Below, piece after piece: positions 44,625 to 53,732 of a stretch of 64,000 nt of DNA. The notes under the pieces are model-generated. The model was not told the DNA's origin, ran no database searches, and worked only from the letters and a program-made list of their open reading frames with translations. A program made the position numbers and the translations under genes. This DNA is from Pseudomonadota bacterium (GTDB taxonomy: Bacteria > Pseudomonadota > Alphaproteobacteria > Rhodospirillales > Rhodospirillaceae): assembly GCA_020160875.1 (NCBI GenBank), contig JAIUPE010000003.1, positions 1 through 64,000 of the forward strand, written 5' to 3'. The stretch's first letter is position 1; each line of letters starts with the position of its first letter.

Positions 44625-45110
44625 ATGCGAAACCTCGTTTCCCTCAAGAACATCCGCCGGGCCGCAGCGGCGTCCGAGAAGGGTTTTACCCTGCTCGAAA
44701 TGCTCGTGGTGCTGCTCATCATCGGCCTGCTCGCCGGTCTGATCGGTCCGCAGTTGATGGGTCGCGTCGACATCTCGCGGCAAACCGCCGCCGAAACCCA
44801 AAGCCGCATGCTCAAGAGCGCTCTCGACACCATGCGCCTCGATATCGGCCGCTATCCGACCAAGGAAGAGGGGCTGGCCATGTTGACCGTGGCACCGTCC
44901 GACGAGCGTATCGCGCGTAAGTGGCGCGGACCGTACCTGTCGGAAGATCTGCCGGCCGATCCGTGGGGAACCGCGTATCAGTATGAGCCGCTCAGCGCGA
45001 ATAGCGTGGCGCTTTACAGCCTCGGCGCCGACGGTAAGGCCGGGGGCGAGGATATCAACGCCGATGTCGGGCTTCTGCCAAAAACCGCGGCTGACACCGC
45101 CACGCGCTAG
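44625..45110 (+). CDS. gspG: Major pseudopilin GspG
   Basis: 161 residues. The prepilin signal has a leader of about 20 residues ending in Gly, then FTLLEMLVVLLIIGLLAGL with Glu at position 5 of the mature protein. The C-terminus has the GspG pattern DPWGTAYQYEP and ends with a probable calcium-loop region (LGADGKAGGEDINADV). It builds the pseudopilus shaft. The ATG follows the gspF stop by one base. Confidence 0.93.
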   Translation: MRNLVSLKNIRRAAAASEKGFTLLEMLVVLLIIGLLAGLIGPQLMGRVDISRQTAAETQSRMLKSALDTMRLDIGRYPTKEEGLAMLTVAPSDERIARKWRGPYLSEDLPADPWGTAYQYEPLSANSVALYSLGADGKAGGEDINADVGLLPKTAADTATR

Positions 45111-45129
45111 AACGCATGTCGCCGGCGCC

Positions 45130-45654
45130 ATGGAAAAGCTCATGCCTGCGCCGAGCCACACCCGCGGTTTTACGCTGCTTGAGGTCGTCGTCGTCCTTGT
45201 GATCGTCAGTATGACGGCCGCGCTCGCGTTTCCGCGTCTGAGCACCATGGCCGCCAGCTTCACCTTCGCGACCGAGCGCGATTCTTTTGAGCAGACCCTG
45301 AACGGCCTGCCGTATGCGGCCTTGCGCAGCAATAGCGACCAGATACTGCTTGGCACATATACCGAAGCAGGCCGTGATATGCGCAAGCCGCTGCGTGGCT
45401 CACTCGGCGATACGCTCGATCCGTCCTTACGCACGACCTCGCTGCTGGCGAACGCGCGTGAGCATCTACCGCCGGTCAATGCATCCTTTGTCGCCTTCCC
45501 ATTGCCCTCCGGCTGGCAAATAGAAGTGGACGAGCCGATCTATTATCGCGGCTCCGGCTTCTGCACCGGCGGACGCGTGAACCTTTTTATCGGGCGTGTT
45601 GAATACACCTACCAACTGCGGCCGCCGCTTTGCCGCGCCGAGCTGGTGGAGTAG
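45130..45654 (+). CDS. gspH: Minor pseudopilin GspH
   Basis: 174 residues with the cleavage motif RG-FTLLEVVVVLVIVSM near residue 13 and a beta-rich C-terminal domain containing two Cys. Its place after gspG and before gspI, together with the type-H-like length, supports GspH over other minor pseudopilins. ATG 45130 is chosen because the leader from it has normal length. Confidence 0.8.
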   Translation: MEKLMPAPSHTRGFTLLEVVVVLVIVSMTAALAFPRLSTMAASFTFATERDSFEQTLNGLPYAALRSNSDQILLGTYTEAGRDMRKPLRGSLGDTLDPSLRTTSLLANAREHLPPVNASFVAFPLPSGWQIEVDEPIYYRGSGFCTGGRVNLFIGRVEYTYQLRPPLCRAELVE

Positions 45655-45657
45655 GCC

Positions 45658-46101
45658 ATGCGGCATTCCCCGGCATCGGCGGGTTTTACGCTCCTTGAAG
45701 CGATCGTCGCCTTGACCGTGATGGCGTTGGCCTTGATTCCGCTGATCACGTTCATCGCGCAATCCTCGGACCAACTGATGCGCGCCGCCGACGCCAACGA
45801 GCGTAGTATCGTCGGCCAGTCGGTTCTGGCGTTGATGGATCCGATCAATCCCATGGTCGAGCCGGAAGGGATTCTGCCCCTGGATGACGAGATCAGCGTA
45901 TCCTGGAGAAGCGACACGATCGTTCCACCGAATGACGGCGCGATCGTCGGCACGCTCCTACCCGGGTTCCGCGTCGGATTCTATGGCGTAAACGTCACGG
46001 TCAAACGCGGCGAGCGTCCTTGGTTCGAGTTCCAGATGCGTAAGGTCGGCTACCAGAATATGCGGGGCAGCAGCACCGATCCGTTCGGCATGGCGCCCTG
46101 A
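45658..46101 (+). CDS. gspI: Minor pseudopilin GspI
   Basis: 147 residues with prepilin motif AG-FTLLEAIVALTVMALAL about eight residues in, and a short C-terminal domain. GspI normally joins GspJ and GspK in the pseudopilus tip. It lies three bases after gspH and one base before gspJ. Confidence 0.85.
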   Translation: MRHSPASAGFTLLEAIVALTVMALALIPLITFIAQSSDQLMRAADANERSIVGQSVLALMDPINPMVEPEGILPLDDEISVSWRSDTIVPPNDGAIVGTLLPGFRVGFYGVNVTVKRGERPWFEFQMRKVGYQNMRGSSTDPFGMAP

Positions 46102-46102
46102 C

Positions 46103-46723
46103 ATGGCGAATCCTCACGCACAACGCGGCTTCACGCTCCTGGAGGCCTTGGTCGTCCTGATGATCACGGCGATGGTGGCCGTCGTGCTGGTGCAAGGGTT
46201 CGGCCTTTTACTCGGCACACGCACCGCGGTGCAGGACAAACTGGTCGCCGTGAACGAAGCCGTGCTGGAGCAGAGTCTGTTCCTGGAACCGCTGCGCGGC
46301 GTCGTGCCGGATTATCCCGAACGGCCGCACGTCTTTGTCGGTGAGCCGGAACGCCTTCACGGCATCACCGTACGCCCTCTCCAAGCTCGAACGGGAACGC
46401 CCGTCCCCTTCACGCTCACTATTTCCTACGATCCGAAGACCAACCGGACTTCGCTGACCTATCAGGAGGAAAACACCCCGCCGCTGGTCGTCGGGGGATG
46501 GGCCGGAAACAAGGGCGCTTTCGCGTACAAAGATCTGACGGGCGACTGGCTCGAGGCCTGGCCGCCGAAAAACTCCACGGACGCGCCGCAGACGCCCTGG
46601 CTGATTCGTCTCGAGAAAGGCAGCGGCTTTCCAACCAACATGGTGGCGAGCGTGGGCGGCACGCACCGCCGGGCCCTGCGGTTCCGCGACACGCCTTTCG
46701 GGCCCGAGACGCCGATGCCCTGA
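46103..46723 (+). CDS. gspJ: Minor pseudopilin GspJ
   Basis: 206 residues with prepilin motif RG-FTLLEALVVLMITAMV and a larger C-terminal domain, as expected for GspJ. It immediately follows gspI. A gap of 193 bases to gspK follows, with no gene seen in it; the AT-rich stretch at about 46750-46805 could hold an internal promoter. Confidence 0.83.
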   Translation: MANPHAQRGFTLLEALVVLMITAMVAVVLVQGFGLLLGTRTAVQDKLVAVNEAVLEQSLFLEPLRGVVPDYPERPHVFVGEPERLHGITVRPLQARTGTPVPFTLTISYDPKTNRTSLTYQEENTPPLVVGGWAGNKGAFAYKDLTGDWLEAWPPKNSTDAPQTPWLIRLEKGSGFPTNMVASVGGTHRRALRFRDTPFGPETPMP

Positions 46724-46916
46724 GGGGGGCGCGGCGAGCGTTAAGGGCGAACTTATTAAGCAATTACAAAGATTTGGAACCTTTGGCCTGACAATGATTT
46801 AACTCCCTCTCGCGGCGTTCGCCGATAGTATCTGCGCCATGCCATAAGCCGCTCGCTTTGGGCCTGCCGATGTCTGTCGATCGGCGCCGCGCAAGGCCGG
46901 ATGAAGGTTTCAAGAA

Positions 46917-48065
46917 GTGCTCCTTACGTTCCCACAGCCGCCCAGCGCCCCGAAGCGCGCGCACGCGAAAGGCTTTATCCTGGCCTTGACGCTGTGGATC
47001 ATCGCGCTGTTCGGTCTCGGCATCGCCGCGATCAGCACCTGGATCGGGATGGCGACCGAAAACGCGCGCACGCTACGCACGCGGGTGGACGATGAGATCG
47101 CCCTCTCGAACGCGAAAAACGAACTCATTTTTGCGCTGGCAACGCGGCCGATGACGTACCGCGGGCTGGAAGTCGGCACGGCGCTCGATCAGCCCGCCGA
47201 CGGTGAAAAAAAGGACGTTGCCACCGACACATTCATAGCGATGTCCAACGCCATGCAAGAGACGTCACGCGTGATCGCGTTCGACCGCCGCCCCTACGTC
47301 CTGGAAAGCAACCCTGACTACATCATCCAAATTCAGGACGGGCGCGGTCTCATCAACCTGAATCGAATCCAGCCCCCCCTGCTGCGCCGCTTGCTTGCGC
47401 TTTATGACACGCCGGAGACGCTCCGCAGCGAGCTCCCCGATACGCTTCAGGACTGGGTTGACGAGGACGAATTCACGCGTCTTGCCGGCGCTGAGAAGCC
47501 CGACTACGACCAACTCCGGCGCTTACCGCCCACCAACGCGCGCCTGACGACCCCCATGGAAGCGCAGAACATCCTGGGATGGGATCAGATCCCGCGGATT
47601 TGGGAAGATGACCTGAGAGCCCCGATCTTCTCGACGTGCACAACAGCCGGGTTCAACCCGAATACCGCGCCAGAGGCCTCGTTGATCGTACATACGCCGG
47701 GCCTTACAGAAGACGCGGCGAAATTCATCGTCGAGCGCCGTCAGGCGAGTAGCTTCCGTCATGCGCGCGAATTCCTCGAACTGGCGAATATCTCGGTTCC
47801 CAACGAAGCCTTCTTTTTCGGGACGTCGCCCGGCAGTTGCATGGTGATAGATATCGTCAATCGCAATACCGCCGAACGCACGCGCGTCTCACTCACCCTT
47901 GTTCCTCGCGGACAAAATCAGCCTTGGCAGGTGGACTATGCTTTCCGGATCCCTTCGCAGTACAGCGGAGCGCTTGACGGGCTCAATCCGCAGCTCACTT
48001 TCCCAACCCCCGAAACGCTTACTGCAAGCAGCGACGGGCATATCACGCCTGCCAGGGTCCGATAG
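46917..48065 (+). CDS. gspK: Tip pseudopilin GspK
   Basis: 382 residues. The N-terminal helix KG-FILALTLWIIALFGLGIAA lacks the conserved Glu5 of other pseudopilins, which is the hallmark of GspK. The long C-terminal domain contains a helix-hairpin-helix-like FNPNTAPEASLI segment, also typical. It caps the pseudopilus with GspI and GspJ. Two Cys (FSTCTTAGFN, SPGSCMV) may form a disulphide. Confidence 0.85.
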   Translation: MLLTFPQPPSAPKRAHAKGFILALTLWIIALFGLGIAAISTWIGMATENARTLRTRVDDEIALSNAKNELIFALATRPMTYRGLEVGTALDQPADGEKKDVATDTFIAMSNAMQETSRVIAFDRRPYVLESNPDYIIQIQDGRGLINLNRIQPPLLRRLLALYDTPETLRSELPDTLQDWVDEDEFTRLAGAEKPDYDQLRRLPPTNARLTTPMEAQNILGWDQIPRIWEDDLRAPIFSTCTTAGFNPNTAPEASLIVHTPGLTEDAAKFIVERRQASSFRHAREFLELANISVPNEAFFFGTSPGSCMVIDIVNRNTAERTRVSLTLVPRGQNQPWQVDYAFRIPSQYSGALDGLNPQLTFPTPETLTASSDGHITPARVR

Positions 48066-49056
48066 GCGCACCAACTGGATTCTCAGCCGCCGCTTCGTTC
48101 GCCAGCACATTTTCGAGCTGGGTGAGGGCCTACCCGAGTCCAAACGTAAGGCAGCGCTGGCCCTCATGGTTCGCAAATGGGCGCCGTTTCCATCGCCGCA
48201 GTTCGCCGCGCAGTGGGTCGGTCACCGCGCCTGCGTGTACGCTTGGGATGCGGGCGCCGTCGCCGCGGCGATCAACGAGGCCGGTGAAAGCGCGCAAAGA
48301 TGCATGGCTTGGCCCGAGACGTTCTTCCGTCCACCGATGGAGGACGGAATCCGACTTTCGCAGATGCTCGACGGCGTCGAAGGCCAGGTATGGAAAGGTG
48401 GATTGCTCGCCGCCACGCGCTGGTGGCCGGCGACGCCCGCACCGCGCGACTGGGCCACTTTCCTGCGTTCGGCCGGCGTCGATCTGACGCAAGTGCCGCT
48501 CGAGGTTCCGGCGGTCGCGGAAAGCGAGCTGCTCGAACTGCCGTGGACCGTCGCCAGCGCGCCGGTCACGGATCTGTTTAGCCTGCTTCAAAATGAGCGC
48601 GCGGCCGCCATTGCGGCGGCCGTCGTTGCGGCGCCGTTTCTCTATTATCTCGCACAAGCGGCCGTGCTCCTTATCGGTACAATGCGGGTCGAAGCTTCGA
48701 TCGCCGATCTGACCGCGGCCAATCAGAGCATCCGCGCCGACCGCGCCGCCGCTTTCACGAATCTCGAGAACATCGAATCCTACCTTGGGCTCGAGAACAC
48801 GCCTTCACAGTTTATGATCATGAACGTGGTGAATACCTTGCTCAGCGACAGTAAGGTGAAAATCGATGAGTGGAATTTCGATGCGGGCAACCTGCAGCTC
48901 GTCATACAGGCCGATCGCGCCCTGGAAGCGCCCTTCTTCATCGAGATGTTCGAGAAGAACGAGCATTTCTCCAACGTTTCCGGCACGGTTGGAAATCAAC
49001 AACGCGAACTGCGGCTGAACATGCAGGTCGATCCCCAACAATGGCCGACGTCATGA
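47938..49056 (+). CDS. gspL: GspL-like inner-membrane platform protein
   Basis: 372 residues with one membrane helix at about 222-245 (ERAAAIAAAVVAAPFLYYLAQAA region), a cytoplasmic part before it and a periplasmic ferredoxin-like part after it. This order is that of GspL, but the cytoplasmic actin-like domain is poorly conserved, so the call leans on position between gspK and gspM. The start is uncertain: ATG 47938 with AGGTGG just before it overlaps gspK by 128 bases, and no later ATG precedes the conserved region. Confidence 0.65.
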   Translation: MLSGSLRSTAERLTGSIRSSLSQPPKRLLQAATGISRLPGSDRRTNWILSRRFVRQHIFELGEGLPESKRKAALALMVRKWAPFPSPQFAAQWVGHRACVYAWDAGAVAAAINEAGESAQRCMAWPETFFRPPMEDGIRLSQMLDGVEGQVWKGGLLAATRWWPATPAPRDWATFLRSAGVDLTQVPLEVPAVAESELLELPWTVASAPVTDLFSLLQNERAAAIAAAVVAAPFLYYLAQAAVLLIGTMRVEASIADLTAANQSIRADRAAAFTNLENIESYLGLENTPSQFMIMNVVNTLLSDSKVKIDEWNFDAGNLQLVIQADRALEAPFFIEMFEKNEHFSNVSGTVGNQQRELRLNMQVDPQQWPTS

Positions 49057-49691
49057 AGAACTCTTTTCCCACGCTTCAAAAATTGTTCGAGCGCTTACAA
49101 GCCGAAACCCACAGCAAGTTCGGCCCCGTCGTCCTGACCGATCGCCTCAAGATGCTGATTTCCGCCGTCGCCGGCATCTTGTTGGTCGCGGCTCTTATCG
49201 CGTTGCATCAGATGGTGTCGGGCTTGCAGCGCGATTACCAGCGTGCGCAGGTCGAAAAAGCACGCCTCGAAGCGCAGATCGAATCCGGCGGCTGGGATGA
49301 AAGAAAGCAGCAGAGTCAGGTGTTGAAGTCGCTGCTGGAAGAACGGCTGTGGGCCGCGCAGACCCCCGGCCTCGCGGACGCGAGTTTCGAACGGTGGCTG
49401 CGCGACCGCATGGGACCGCACAAACTTGAGCCCGTCACGCCGATCCAGGTCCGGCGCATTCCGCTCGTCCGTCAGACTCCGTCGGGGGAGGTCTCGCCTC
49501 TTTCAACAGTTCAGCGCATGACTGCCAAGTTGATCCTTCCGTTCGATGGCGCGGGCCTTGCCCAATTCCTGGCGGATATCGCCGAGGCGGATAAAGCCGT
49601 CGTGGTCGACCGTATGATCGTGCGGGCGGGCCGGAACGCACGTATCGAGATGGACGTGTCCGCTTTTTACCGCTCCACCGAACGGAATTGA
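49053..49691 (+). CDS. gspM: GspM-like inner-membrane protein
   Basis: 212 residues. A short cytoplasmic N-terminus is followed by one membrane helix (about 34-54), a coiled-coil segment (QRAQVEKARLEAQIES) and a periplasmic alpha/beta domain, as in GspM, the partner of GspL. ATG 49053 overlaps the gspL stop as ATGA; another ATG lies four codons upstream. Confidence 0.72.
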   Translation: MKNSFPTLQKLFERLQAETHSKFGPVVLTDRLKMLISAVAGILLVAALIALHQMVSGLQRDYQRAQVEKARLEAQIESGGWDERKQQSQVLKSLLEERLWAAQTPGLADASFERWLRDRMGPHKLEPVTPIQVRRIPLVRQTPSGEVSPLSTVQRMTAKLILPFDGAGLAQFLADIAEADKAVVVDRMIVRAGRNARIEMDVSAFYRSTERN

Positions 49692-49702
49692 GGAGCTCTG
49701 TC

Positions 49703-50218
49703 TTGGATCGCGTGTTGAGAGAGATCTTGCAAAGACTTGAGGTCCTTCGGCCCTATGCGCCGCATTTGGGCGCGCTTGGCCTGGCGATACTGCTGGGACT
49801 GACCGTGGCGGTGGTTAGGGTTTCAAGCGCCCCCCCCGCCGTCGACACCGCCGACCGCTGGCCGTTTCCGCAGTGGGCGCCTTTCCGGGCAGGCGGGCAG
49901 CGGGACACACTCGCGCGCGCCGACCTTTGGACGAACGACCCCGCGAAAGCAAAGGTCGTGGAGAAGAAGCCGGAAGGGCCGCCGTGGCGCTTCATCGGCA
50001 CGGTCCAGGAGGGCAAGGCCCGGATCGCGGTCATCGAGGTCGACCAGGGTAAACGGGTCCAACGGTTCGTCAGTGGCCAGCCCCTGCCGAACGGCGCGGT
50101 GATCAAAAAGATAGACACCAGCGAACTAATTTATGATGAGAATGGCGAAGAGCGCGTGCTCAAGCTATTCGGCGCCGCCAAGACGGACAACCTCGCGGCC
50201 GGAAGTGGGAAGAAGTAA
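49703..50218 (+). CDS. gspC: GspC-like protein with an HR domain
   Basis: 171 residues: a short N-terminus, one membrane helix (about 24-43), a linker and an HR-type domain with PWRFIGTVQEGKARIAVI and an I/V-rich LPNGAVIKKIDTSELI pattern. GspC links the inner-membrane platform to the secretin. No PDZ domain follows, so it is a short form. TTG 49703 has GAGGAG seven bases upstream, which decides the start. It directly precedes gspD, as gspC normally does. Confidence 0.72.
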   Translation: MDRVLREILQRLEVLRPYAPHLGALGLAILLGLTVAVVRVSSAPPAVDTADRWPFPQWAPFRAGGQRDTLARADLWTNDPAKAKVVEKKPEGPPWRFIGTVQEGKARIAVIEVDQGKRVQRFVSGQPLPNGAVIKKIDTSELIYDENGEERVLKLFGAAKTDNLAAGSGKK

Positions 50219-52317
50219 TGAAAGTCTCGTTCAAGCGAATCGCGCACGTAAAGTTCTGCCTTGTATTGGCGGCCTCTTTCGCCTTGCAGAGCTGTGCGCC
50301 GAAACCCATGCCGATCACCGAACCACTGGGCATCCCGAAAGCCGCCGATCGCGCTGAATCGGTCGCCTTGGCGAGCACCGGACCGGCGACCCGCCGCGAC
50401 AAACTGAGCGCCGTGGCCGGACCCGGCGTTCCGGAAGGACGCGGCCGCGCCGAGCCGATCCTGTCGTCAACCCCGCCCCGGCTGACGGGTGATCCGATCA
50501 GCATCAATTTCGAAGGCATCCGGCTGCCCGCGTTCGTCAACACGGTTTTCGGCGAACTGTTGAAGGTGACCTTTGAAATCGACAACACGGTCGTGCAGCG
50601 CGATCAAATGGTCACCCTGCGCACAGCCGGCCCGCTCGGCCCCAACGAGTTCTTCACGCTCGTCACCGAAGTGCTGAGCAATTACGGCATTAGTGTCGTC
50701 TATTCGAATAATGTTTATCGCATCGTCGAAGCCGCCAACGTGAAGAAGCCGATCCCGCGCATCATCCGCTCTCGCGCCGCCGGATCGGTCCCGTCCGATA
50801 TCCGCCCGCTGTTCTACTTCCACCCGCTCGACAGCGTTCCTCAGGCGAGCATGACGATCTGGTTGAACCTCATCATGGGCGACCGCATTCAAGCCATCGC
50901 CCTGCCTTCGGCCAACGGGCTCGTGCTCCTTGGCAGCGACGAGGACGTGCGCTCCGCGGTCGAGATCATCGAGACGCTCGATCAGCCTTACATGTCGGGC
51001 AACCAAAGCCTCAAGATCTCGCCCGCCTTCTGGAGCGCCCAGAAGCTGGCGCAGCAACTGACCGAGATTTTGACGGCGGAAGGCTACAGCATCGGCACCA
51101 GCAGCAACGCCGCAGCCGCCATCAAACTCATTCCGGTCGAGGCGCTCAACGTCATCATCGCCTTCTCGACCAGCGAAGCGGGACTGCAGCATGTCCTGCA
51201 ATGGGCGTCGGAACTCGATCAGCCGTCCCAAACGGTGAGCAGCCAGGGGGCCTTTTATCATCAGGTCTATAACGCGCAGGCCAAGGATATCGCGGCAGTC
51301 ATCGAAGGCCTGACCAGCAGCGGCGCCGGGTCAATGACCGTGAACACGGCGGCCCCGACCACCGCAGCGGCCTCCGGTGTGTCGCAACCCTCGTCCCTCA
51401 CCCGCCAACGCATCATGGTGGATGAGCAGCGCAACGCGCTGATCTTCGTTGGCACCGCCGAAGAATACGCGCAGTTCCGCACCCTGGTGCAGCAGATGGA
51501 CCGGGCACCGCTCGAAGTCATGATCGAAGCCACCATCGCCGAAGTGACCCTGCGCGACAGCGAGAATCTCGGCATCATCATGGATTACGACAGCGACCGG
51601 GCGGTCGCACAGAACCAGACCGTCGTGAAGTCCGACACCGGTGGACTGTTCTTCAACCTGATCCGCAGCCGCGCGCAGATCATGGCCCGGGTCAATGCCC
51701 TGGCCAGCAACAACCGCCTTCAGGTCCTTTCGAGCCCGCGCCTTGTGACATCCAGCGGCAAGCCGGCAGCGATCAGCGTCGGCACCCAGGTGCCGATCAT
51801 CACCGCCCAGGAAACCGCGGCCGGCCAGGTGCAAGGCAACACGTCGATCCTGCAGTCGATCCAGTACCGCGATACCGGCGTTATTCTCAACGTCCAACCG
51901 GTGATCAATTCCAACCGGCGCGTGGAACTGACCGTTTCGCAACAAGTCAGCTCGGCGCAAGCGAATGATCTGTCCGGCGTTCAAAGCCCACTGATCATCA
52001 ACCGCTCGCTTCAGACGACGCTGTCGCTGAATGACGGCGAGACTGTGCTCCTCGGCGGCATGATTCAGGAGAATTTCAGCAAGGGAAATTCGGGCATTCC
52101 CTACCTCAAGGACATTCCGCTGGTGGGCAACCTGTTCAAGAGCGGCTCGCATTCGGTCGACCGCACCGAGCTGATCGTCCTGATCACGCCCTACATCATC
52201 GACGGCCCCGAAACCGCACAACGCGTCCGTGACGCGTTCCGGGCGAAACTGGGTGAATGGGCCCGCCCACCCGCCGACGAGGCGGCGCCGCAAAGCATCT
52301 CACAACCGCAACCCTAA
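50218..52317 (+). CDS. gspD: Secretin GspD (lipoprotein)
   Basis: 699 residues. A signal peptide ends in a lipobox (LQSC, Cys26), so the N-terminus is lipidated. N0 and N1-N3-type domains (about 80-425) and a C-terminal secretin domain (about 450-665) follow. The last has VPIITAQE near its start and the NRSLQTTLSLNDGETVLLGG region, ending GIPYLKDIPLVGNLFKS. It forms the outer-membrane pore. It is the last T2SS component and overlaps gspC by one base. Secretins that are lipoproteins can reach the outer membrane without a separate GspS pilotin, and none is seen. Confidence 0.93.
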   Translation: MKVSFKRIAHVKFCLVLAASFALQSCAPKPMPITEPLGIPKAADRAESVALASTGPATRRDKLSAVAGPGVPEGRGRAEPILSSTPPRLTGDPISINFEGIRLPAFVNTVFGELLKVTFEIDNTVVQRDQMVTLRTAGPLGPNEFFTLVTEVLSNYGISVVYSNNVYRIVEAANVKKPIPRIIRSRAAGSVPSDIRPLFYFHPLDSVPQASMTIWLNLIMGDRIQAIALPSANGLVLLGSDEDVRSAVEIIETLDQPYMSGNQSLKISPAFWSAQKLAQQLTEILTAEGYSIGTSSNAAAAIKLIPVEALNVIIAFSTSEAGLQHVLQWASELDQPSQTVSSQGAFYHQVYNAQAKDIAAVIEGLTSSGAGSMTVNTAAPTTAAASGVSQPSSLTRQRIMVDEQRNALIFVGTAEEYAQFRTLVQQMDRAPLEVMIEATIAEVTLRDSENLGIIMDYDSDRAVAQNQTVVKSDTGGLFFNLIRSRAQIMARVNALASNNRLQVLSSPRLVTSSGKPAAISVGTQVPIITAQETAAGQVQGNTSILQSIQYRDTGVILNVQPVINSNRRVELTVSQQVSSAQANDLSGVQSPLIINRSLQTTLSLNDGETVLLGGMIQENFSKGNSGIPYLKDIPLVGNLFKSGSHSVDRTELIVLITPYIIDGPETAQRVRDAFRAKLGEWARPPADEAAPQSISQPQP

Positions 52318-52332
52318 GAGATCTATCGTCCA

Positions 52333-53079
52333 ATGCCGTTCAAGTTCGCTCCGCTTTTCGCCGCTCTTGCCACCCTTACCCTTTCACCGGTCCGCGCCGC
52401 AGAACCCGTGGAGTCCACGCTTTCGGCGGCCGAGAGACAACAGCTTCCGTCACTCGACAAGCTGACCATCGCGGAACTTGAGGGCCGCATGGCGCAAGGC
52501 GACCTGCGCGCCCAGGCGGAACTCGGCGCCCGTTACGGACGCGGCCAAGATGTCCAAGCCGACGTCGCGAAGGCGATTACGCTCTTGAAGGACGCCGCCG
52601 ACAAGAACAACGCGGAAGCCCAGCATTGGTTGGCGACGGCCTATGCGAACGGCGTCGGTGTGGAGAAAAACGAGGCCCAGGCCGCCTTGCTGTACGAGAA
52701 GGCCGCCGCCCAAGGGCACCGGGAAGCGCAATACATGATGGGCGTGCTGATCTCGAACGGCCAGGCGGGCTTCTCCTCCAGCTGGTCCGGCGCATTCCCC
52801 TTCTTCTGGAAATCCGCCGATCAAGGTCTGGCCGTTGCGGAATTCATGATCGGATATATCTATCAGGAGGGGAAAATCGGCGACGTGAACCCGCAGGTGG
52901 CTGCTTACTGGTACCGGCGCGCACTGAGTCGCGGGCCGAACAACAAAGCAGCCTTCAATCTGGCCTTAATGGTCGGCGAAGGTAAGATCACATGGCAGCC
53001 CGGCGATCCGTTCGAGAAGCCTCCCGAAAAAGCGGCCGGAACGCCGAAAGATAGCGCGCCAACCCAGCCTGTTTCATAA
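52333..53079 (+). CDS. Sel1-repeat protein
   Basis: 248 residues with a signal peptide (ending near VRAAEP, about residue 22) and four Sel1-like repeats, for example AQAELGARYGRGQDVQADVAKAI and AQHWLATAYANGVGVEKN. It starts 15 bases after gspD, so it is probably in the same operon and acts in the periplasm or envelope. Its link to secretion is inferred from position only. Confidence 0.75.
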   Translation: MPFKFAPLFAALATLTLSPVRAAEPVESTLSAAERQQLPSLDKLTIAELEGRMAQGDLRAQAELGARYGRGQDVQADVAKAITLLKDAADKNNAEAQHWLATAYANGVGVEKNEAQAALLYEKAAAQGHREAQYMMGVLISNGQAGFSSSWSGAFPFFWKSADQGLAVAEFMIGYIYQEGKIGDVNPQVAAYWYRRALSRGPNNKAAFNLALMVGEGKITWQPGDPFEKPPEKAAGTPKDSAPTQPVS

Positions 53080-53088
53080 GGAAGACCC

Positions 53089-53406
53089 ATGAGCAGATAT
53101 CTTCTTTGCGGCGTAGCCACGGCTTACTTTCTCAGCCTGAACGCGGCGAACGCTGCGTCCTTCCGCGTCGAAACGCACGCGCGCGGTTACAAGGTCTTCA
53201 GCACTTACGAGAAACCCGAAGAATGCGAAGTGAACCTGCATTTCACGTTCACTCGAGACGGCAAGCGCGATAAAGGCGAGTCGCTTTGCACGTTCAAGCC
53301 CGTCCCTCAGGGTAAAGACGTGCAATTCTGTGAATTCTCACACGAGCGCCTGGTCGACCCGGTTATCTCCGAGCCCTTGAAACCTACGTGCAAGCCACTG
53401 AAATAA
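53089..53406 (+). CDS. Small exported Cys-containing protein
   Basis: 105 residues with a clear signal peptide (ending near ANAA, about 22). Four Cys remain in the mature part (EECEV, SLCTF, QFCEF, PTCKP), which may pair as two disulphides. No family is recognised. It follows the Sel1 gene by nine bases and may be a secreted T2SS substrate or an envelope factor. Confidence 0.55.
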   Translation: MSRYLLCGVATAYFLSLNAANAASFRVETHARGYKVFSTYEKPEECEVNLHFTFTRDGKRDKGESLCTFKPVPQGKDVQFCEFSHERLVDPVISEPLKPTCKPLK

Positions 53407-53500
53407 ACGCGGTACGATTTTCGGAAAACTAGGATATGAGGACGATGACGACTCTGCTTACGCCCGCTCGCGATCACCTCGAGTGCACGGCCTGATCGCG

Positions 53501-53731
53501 ATGACCGATCAACTCTGGATGACCGTGGGAATTCTGGTGGTGGAGATCGCGCTATTCCTGGCCTGTCTGGTTCAGGTCCGCAAGCCGATCGACCCGCTGA
53601 AGCCGCGCATGCTGCCCTACAATATCATTATGATCTTTCTGACGGTGGCGATCTTCGCCACCGTTGCCCATATCATCAGTCTTCTGACGGGACATCAGCT
53701 CGCGCCGCGCCGCGGCAAGGGCATGCGTTAG
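53501..53731 (+). CDS. Small two-helix membrane protein
   Basis: 76 residues with two predicted membrane helices (about 8-27 and 44-63) and a basic C-terminus (APRRGKGMR). No homologue is recognised. ATG 53501 is preferred to a GTG at 53483. It converges with the SIS gene downstream. Confidence 0.5.
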   Translation: MTDQLWMTVGILVVEIALFLACLVQVRKPIDPLKPRMLPYNIIMIFLTVAIFATVAHIISLLTGHQLAPRRGKGMR

Positions 53732-53732
53732 C

